Source of the DNA: Membranipora membranacea
Taxonomy: Eukaryota; Bryozoa; Gymnolaemata; Cheilostomatida; Membraniporidae
DNA length: 64,000 bases
NCBI GenBank assembly: GCA_914767715.1
Contig: OU612071.1
Location: 6,431,493 to 6,495,492, forward strand
Direction of reading: 5' to 3'
The notes beneath the pieces are model-generated. The model did no database searches, was not told the origin of the DNA, and saw only the letters and a program-made list of their open reading frames with translations. Positions 57,886-64,000 of this stretch are shown here, piece by piece (the stretch's first letter is position 1; every line of letters starts with the position of its first letter). The position numbers and the translations under genes are program-made.

Positions 57886-60767
57886 TCAGTCAATCTTTGT
57901 CTTTGTGGCGATCAGGTTCTTGGAAATCTCTATGTTCTGAAAACGAGACAAATGAAAGTAACCGCACTGTCGTCAACACTGATGGTATATCACTGGTATT
58001 CTTGTTATCATCACATGAGAAGAAATGTTGTAGTCAGGCAGAGACTACTGTTTGTAGTCATAAATCCTTCAATTGATCGCCAGTATAATTTCAGTCAGGA
58101 CTACAATCAACAGTTCAGCTGTGATGAGCCCAGTCAAGTAACTGGTTCACAGCGATTGAATTTAAAAGATCCGATGTTTAAGAAGAACAATAAGAAAACC
58201 TTTATACAGCTGAAGCTATAACAAAGTCTCAGTATTGTGTATCATGTTGGTGAGAATATAGACACTTTACCTGCAGTTTCTTCTCATATCCAGGAGTAAA
58301 TTTATCACTACCATCAGAATCAATGTTCTTCTCGAGAAAAATTTTATCATTCATGGAATGTAGGACTGCTTGTTGGTTTTCTTTTCCATCGTTAAATGTG
58401 GATTCTGTAAGCACAAAGAATATTTGCCGAAATATTCTGCTGTACTCTATACATGGTTTGACAAGAATAATTCTAGATTACCGAATCCATACCCACCTAA
58501 GTTGTTTGTGCCTGAAGTTGAAAAAGAATCGTCAAAATCATTATCACCATGTGAACTGCTAGTTCTGTAATTGTTTTGCTCAGACCAGTCCTGATCTGGT
58601 TCAGTGAATGTTATTGGTGCCTCTCTTCTTTCACATCCGGCACATCTAAATTGATCAAAATGGAAGATTATTAAGGTGCATATCTTTCAAATTGTTTTGA
58701 TAATATATTATATAGCAAAAACGACATCAGATATACTCATAAGTATATCCATCAAAAGAGGTTTAGAGATATTAATTGAGTTCCTATGATCCCCTTAAGC
58801 ACTACGTTAATGACTGTCTATGGCAATGCCATACGGTATATATAACCATTTGAAAGAGTGAAATTTTTAAATACGAGTCTGAATAACTAGCGACGAGTGA
58901 AGAAATTCAAAATTGTCACAGTTTGCATTAGCCACCTTTGAGGAGGTCTTCTAAAGAAACTCAAAACAGACAGCAACAATCCAGCAATCGCCAGCAAAAT
59001 CATCAAAACCAGCACGAGGAGCTGAGTTATAATATCATCTGAAAGCACGCAATGGGCAGTTGTGTGATCCTCAGTAGTTGTGTGATCCTCAGCAGTTGTG
59101 TGATCCTCAGCAGTTGTGTGATCCTCAGCAAGTGTGTGATCCTTAGCAGTTGTGTGATCCTCAGCAGTTGCGTGATCATCAGAGGTTGTGTGGTCCTCGG
59201 TAGTTGTGTGATCCTCAGTAGTTGTGTGAATATCAGAAATGGGGTTATCTTCAGCAGGTGTTTGATCATCAGACGTAATGATGACTTCCCTGAGGTGTGA
59301 TACAATCCCTGAAATTATAAGCATCACAGACAAACCAAACATATTGTTCTAATTGGAACAATTGTCTTCAAGGTCAAGATCTAGTGCAGAAGTTTAATTG
59401 TCAATATTGTAATTTTTCTTGTCAATCTTATTGTCATTATATTAGAACGAGTAATCGGATGTCAGTGGTAGCTTTGAATTTGGAAGCCACCAAGCTTTAC
59501 TGATGACCACACCGATGACTGACAACCTATGCCAATTTTTAGACTTAGGTCGCACCAATCACCATCATTTTGCAGTCATTTGCCACTGATGAAAACATAT
59601 TACATTTGGTTTATGCATAGTATGCATCTAGTAGTTAGAAAACAGTAGTTTGGTTTTCAGTATACTAACATGGACTGTTAGTGCGATCTAAGTGTTGGTG
59701 TAAATGTGAACTTGTGTGGCAATAGAAATGCATTTACCGGTTATGGCTCTGATTCCTTTGTGATTCCCAATGTAAAGCGTATCTTTTGTTACAAGCAGAG
59801 AATTTGGCAGATCCAGCTGACAAGCGGTCAGATCACCATACACAGATCCTGCGGTACCTGAGCAAACTTGAGCACTTGTGTTTGTCTTTAATTCAAGAAT
59901 CATCAGTCTGTGATAGTCCTGGTCTGCTACTACGATTATTTGCTCACTCAACAAGTTAACTCCCCGAGGAAATAAAAACTGGATATTATGGAATATGCCA
60001 CCACTGCAACCTGGTTTTTTTGACCCTACTACTAGCGAAGCCTCTTTTGTTTCAAGGTCAAACTTGGTAACTCCATGGTCAAAGGTCAGGTATATGATAC
60101 CAGTAGACTTCTCTTGTATGATACGATTAATTGATCGATTGAATGTGAACAGTGTTCTTGTCATGCCAGAGATTATGTTAACAGTCCTCAAAGACCTACT
60201 TCCAAGATCAGCAACAATTAAACGATATGGATCAGTTATGTCGAGTATGATACTCCGTGGATAGGAAAAAAGAGAGTTAAGTCCATTTACATAACCTTTC
60301 TTTTTGCACTGTCCGGCAAATTTTGATGTATGATAGGAGTGACGATCAACCAGCCTCAGACAATGGTTCCAGGTATCAGCAACAACAACCATATCTACTC
60401 TAAGCTGAGTAAGTCCTCTGATGTTATAAAACTTAGCAGCTACACCAGCACCTTCCTGATAACCCCTGGTACTACTGGCGGAGCCAGCGATGATATCTGT
60501 GCGAATCCCATTCGTAGTTATTAGAGTGGTCCAATCATTGAAGAGAATGTTCCCTGGTATGAACAGATCTTCTTCCATGTGGAGAACATCCCTTCCAAAA
60601 TCTAGATATGTAGTCATATTTAGACCTTTAAGCTTCACATCAAGTCTGTAGGTGAAATAATTCAAAGTATGAGTTTCTGCTCTGACATTCACAGTTCTAC
60701 TTCTGAACAGGAAGTACTTCATGCAACAAACAGGATAATCAAACATTTTATGAATACTCTGTGGCAT
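57886..60767 (-). CDS. NHL-propeller transmembrane receptor-like protein, five exons
   Basis: Exons 60,767-59,738, 59,308-58,936, 58,645-58,497, 58,404-58,271 and 57,936-57,886 join with GT-AG borders in phases 1, 2, 1, 0 to a TGA at 57,886. Exon 1 holds a beta-propeller of NHL type (GAGVAAKFYNIRGLTQL, MVVVADTWNHCLRLVD, LIVADLGSRSLRTVN, IIVVADQDYHRLMILELK). Exon 2 encodes a Thr/Asp/Glu-rich stalk of about ten EDHTTA-like hexads, then one transmembrane helix (LLVLVLMILLAIAGLLLSVL) and a basic stop-transfer (FFRRPPQR). Exons 3-5 give a cytoplasmic tail of about 115 residues with a CxxC (CAGCERREAP) and acidic Ser-rich stretches. Without splicing at 58,936 the frame ends early at 58,887, a possible short isoform. 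The signal peptide exon was not resolved: an in-frame stop lies shortly upstream of 60,767. Ligand and function are unknown. Confidence 0.78.
59050..59240 (-). repeat. 18-bp coding minisatellite in the stalk
   Basis: About ten copies of an 18-bp unit (plus strand GTTGTGTGATCCTCAGCA) encode Thr-Thr-Ala/Thr-Glu-Asp-His hexads. The period is a multiple of three, so copy number can change without breaking the frame, altering stalk length. Thr-rich stalks are usually O-glycosylated. Confidence 0.9.
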
Positions 60768-60769
60768 CA

Positions 60770-61552
60770 CAGCAGAATTGCTTTCTAGAACAAAAGGCTA
60801 TACATCCTGTCAATAAAATTAGCTTATATTTATAAGACCAGCCAAGGCTAAGCGCAAGTCGAGCCACATTAAACCAAGGTACCCATATAATAAATCTGAA
60901 AAATATGTTACCTTGCATCATCACACTTTGCTCCAAAGCACTTACATTGAGCAGTCAGCGATCCCAGCGACTGATATCACATATACTAGGAATCTAACTT
61001 TGGTACCCTGTAAAGTAAATTATCCGGACTATGATGGTGTATCACTCTAAATTAATTTCTAGTGTATTTTAATTTGACCCTATAGGATATGAACTTAGAA
61101 AATGTCTCAGGAAAATTGTGCTTATTATGAGTCAATAAAATGCCACTCTTGATAAAAATCCAAAGCATTTGTTACGAAAACATTGCCGCAGTTACACAAA
61201 ATTTGTAATTGGAAAATCAGGCATATCAGAGTTTTCTAACTTGTCATGACATGTGATCAAGCCTAGAAGAAATATGTCTTCTCATCTAGACTCATTACTT
61301 TATCTGTTCACCATTTGTCATGGTTACCATAACAAGTTACAGGTTAATAGTGATTATGCCAGGTATTTAATAAGGTCTTCCGAATTTAATTTAGTCACTG
61401 AAACTTACACAAATATACACCACTACTGTCAGAAGATAATTGTTGCAGCAGTAGATCAAGGGCTACTAAAATTTCAGAGGATCTGACTCAAGCTATACTA
61501 TGTTCTTTCTTCGCGCAAGGTCACATTTGACCGCCATATTCAACGAGCCCCC
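60770..61552. other. Upstream region of the NHL gene
   Basis: It may contain the missing first exon(s). Candidate splice words exist (ATGCAAG before GTAACA near 60,920, acceptor TTTATTGACAG near 60,813), but no arrangement joins exon 1 in frame without a stop. No element recognised. Confidence 0.3.
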
Positions 61553-62570
61553 TTAAGGTTATGATACCAATGTTTACCATTTTATATACCGTTGGAAACT
61601 GCTGAGCTACTTATCACTAATAGCTCATCAAAAACGTGATTGGATAAGGTTGCATCATTTTATCGGAGAATGAGGCCCAAAAGGCTGTTTATATCAAAGT
61701 GGATTGATTCATTGATTGCTAGAATGTTCTAAACAGGTTACATTTATTCTTAGAGACATAGTTCATCCTAGTTTTAGGTTGAAAATAATATTTGATGAGC
61801 CCAAAATGGCTTTTTACGTCACGTCATCATGTGTGTGGTTTTTTAACTTTGATGATATAATGCGAAATTTTAAGCAACAATTTCAAATTAAAAGGGCAAA
61901 TTTTTTTGCTTTTTTCAACTAATTTCAGCAGAAGCAGCAGTAGACCATCAAAGGTAGATACATTTTGCGCCATTTATCAATAATGTCAAACATTCTCACA
62001 TACGAAGTCGCTTTGATTAAGCATAGTGCAAACAGGAAATGCCAACAGAATATTGCACTATGTATTAGTCCTCCTCGAATTTCACCACACAGAACAGCCC
62101 ATTTAAGGGGCTTTTTAAGGTGTTTTTCGGCATTCTGTGTGGTGCAATTGGAGGAAATCTAATACATAGTGTCATTTTCTGTTGGCATTTCCTGTTTGTA
62201 CTATGGTTAAATAACGCCGCATCATATGTGAGAATTTTCAAAATAAATTAGTCTGGCCTTAGTGCTGGACCTTTTGACAGCATGTTTGACGTTATTGATG
62301 AATGGCGCAAAGTTTATCTACCTTTTATTGGTCTATGCTGATATTGATACATTTGATATACTGCAGAAATTTGTGGTGTTTGTCATTTAAACAGCAATAT
62401 AGTGAAAAAAGCAAGAAAATTGGCCCTTTTTTTTTTTCGAACTGTCTCAAATCGTTGCTTAAAATTTCGCGTCATCAAAGTTAAAAAAACCACATGCAAT
62501 ATGAGGTGACGTTAAAAAACCTGGGTATATTAAATGTCCAAATCGGTCAACACTGGTATCATAACCTTAA
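61553..62570. mobile_element. 1,010-bp fold-back element with TTAA target duplication
   Basis: TTAA at 61,553-61,556 and 62,567-62,570 flank a unit that begins GGTTATGATACCA and ends with its complement. The unit is one long inverted repeat with its centre near 62,115. Matched blocks include GTGGTTTTTTAACTTTGATGA with its complement at about 62,470-62,495, TTTTGCGCCATTTATCAATA with 62,300, AACAGGAAATGCCAACAGAA with 62,175-62,200, and CACCACACAGAA with 62,135-62,147. It has no transposase. TTAA duplication is the piggyBac-type preference, so it is probably a non-autonomous derivative of such an element; the family is inferred. Confidence 0.85.
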
Positions 62571-63788
62571 GCACAGGTGGCTTGTATGGGGGAGCGATAT
62601 ATATACCCTTGGTGGCAAGCCCGCCGTTACCGGCTACTGTCTTTTCAGAGTCAGAGGGGATCTTTTTACTGGGTTCAAGCACACAGCTGACCTTCTGCAT
62701 TAATACTCCTTTTCTGAACAGGCTTGGCTAGGATGGATGGCTTGCCAGTGCCAAATCAGAAATGAGGAAGGCGTTGAGAATAGAACCTGGATCTTAAGTC
62801 CGTACCCTAAACCTTCAGACAACTCCCGACTCCATCAACATTGAACGGATATACTGTACCACTATTGGCAGGGTATAGATGGTATGTCAGAAGTGAAGAC
62901 ATTTTTTGAGGGTCTGTGATTAGGAGAATTTAGGGAAGGAAGAACAAATCACTCACCATTTTTGCTGTTGGCAGTTCTGTAGTGTCACTTAATAAAGTCC
63001 ATTACTGTTGAGGTTGTCGTTAATGAGCTAAAAGCCTAAGCTTATAGTGCAGAAAGAATCTCACTTGTTTGCTAAAGCTTGCTCATCCAACGCTCAGCCT
63101 CAACAACCTTGCTGACCTATTCTGAAACTGATTAACTAGCATTACATAATGCTGCGGCCAAATATTGAGTATATTGATCTCTTTAGACAAAAAATGGAGT
63201 AACATAGTGGCCTGTAGCACTCAAAAAATATGAAGCATTTTTAATCAATAACATGAATGAGAAAGTTATATGGCTGCACACTAATCAGACAATTGCTCGC
63301 AATAAATCAATACACAGGTCAAATATTGACACACTATACTTTGTATTCAAAGAGCAGAAATTATTTAAAACTAGGCTAACGTACTGAGTACAGAGTATTA
63401 TGTTTCACACCAAAAACAGTGCTGCCACTTAAACTTGAACTTCAAAACCCCATACCAGTATCAAAGCATTGAGTGGTGTTGCGGATCATAAAAAAAGTGC
63501 CCATCAAAACCTATGGCGCATAAAGTGGCCAAAAAAAACACAGTGGGTACCTCTTAATAAATTTAATTGAGCTTTAGTAAAAAGGCTTTACAAGAAGTAG
63601 CCAGTAATCAACAGCAGAGAAGAGCATTGCTTTATACCTCATTAGATACAAGACATACGCTACAGTGGCCGAGACAGTTGCTACTGAAACATACTGTAAT
63701 GCCAGTTTTGGAGCTGATATAAATTTCCGGATTGAATGGATTTAACCAATAACTATTTTGTAATTAAATTAAGCCATTTCTCTCTCAG
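62571..63788. other. Intergenic, nothing recognised
   Basis: No exon, element or hairpin that I can support. The short frames at 62,494-62,731 overlap the end of the fold-back element and have no motif. Confidence 0.35.
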
Positions 63789-63847
63789 ATGTACCACAGC
63801 TGAAGAGCCCCCTTTATTGCGATTGGAGGCTCTCCTAAATTCAATAT
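63789..63847 (+). CDS. Possible short internal exon at the window edge
   Basis: TTTCTCTCTCAG precedes and GTGAGT follows a 59-base stretch. One of its three phases is open (phase 2 in, phase 1 out) and reads CTTAEEPPLLRLEALLNSI. No family can be named from so few residues, and a chance match of splice words is possible. Confidence 0.25.
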
Positions 63848-64000
63848 GTGAGTATCTTTCCGTTGTGTGTTAGAACCACTGTCATGTTATGTGTGTTTCT
63901 TTTCGCAACAATCTTTGCTAGCCGCCGCCGCCGTGTTCTCAATATTAAGTTTGTGTGTTGGTGATGTTTCACGATATTTTATTGGGAGCATCTAGCAGAG

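Overview
The window is animal nuclear DNA. It is AT-rich, with split genes using GT-AG introns, phase-1 shuffled extracellular modules (PAN/apple-like, EGF, C-type lectin) and at least five kinds of transposable element. I see no bacterial operon, CRISPR array, rRNA or clearly functional tRNA. The gene set (an NHL-propeller membrane protein, a secreted PAN-EGF-lectin, a tyrosinase, a TRIM/NHL-like fragment, a nose-resistant-to-fluoxetine type acyltransferase tail) fits a marine invertebrate. A sponge is my best guess, but the sequence does not prove it.

Layout. 0.4-2.3 kb: two good exons of a TRIM/propeller-like gene with a decayed 3' part (+). 3.7-4.4 kb: fossil LINE (-). 6.4-14.4 kb: a young full-length Bel/Pao LTR retrotransposon (-) with 527-bp LTRs differing at one base and a CCAAC target-site duplication; its polyprotein carries two single-base frameshifts. 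14.5-14.9 kb: an unrecognised Cys/His-rich terminal exon (-). 18.9-27.9 kb: a secreted PAN-like/4xEGF/C-type lectin gene (+) whose introns hold a MITE, microsatellites, a tRNA-derived SINE head and a LINE 3' end, and whose last exon has an in-frame TAG. 30.4-32.3 kb: a tyrosinase (-) with all six copper histidines but two TAGs and two frameshifts. 32.4-39.2 kb: no gene seen.

39.2-46 kb is a repeat neighbourhood. A roughly 350-bp tandem repeat is interrupted by a LINE (EN-RT, -) and by a 404-bp tandem array in which every unit carries a tRNA-derived Pol III-like module. 46.2-48.7 kb: the remnant of one PIF/Harbinger element (A), with only the last transposase exon but an intact three-exon MADF-BESS gene. 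49.2-49.6 kb: the last exon of an acyltransferase-3-like gene (+). 49.7-54.9 kb: a more complete Harbinger element (B), with a five-exon transposase (-) whose catalytic part is intact and a frameshifted MADF gene (+). 57.9-60.8 kb: an NHL-propeller, Thr-rich stalk, transmembrane and cytoplasmic-tail protein (-), reconstructed across five exons. 61.56-62.57 kb: a 1,010-bp fold-back element flanked by TTAA.

The host genes look like independent cell-surface, secreted or enzymatic functions and not one pathway. The striking theme is coding frames broken by one or two point lesions (tyrosinase, lectin, Bel/Pao, LINE, Harbinger), which could be true decay or uncorrected single-base sequence errors. 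I could run no similarity search; all family assignments come from motifs read by eye.
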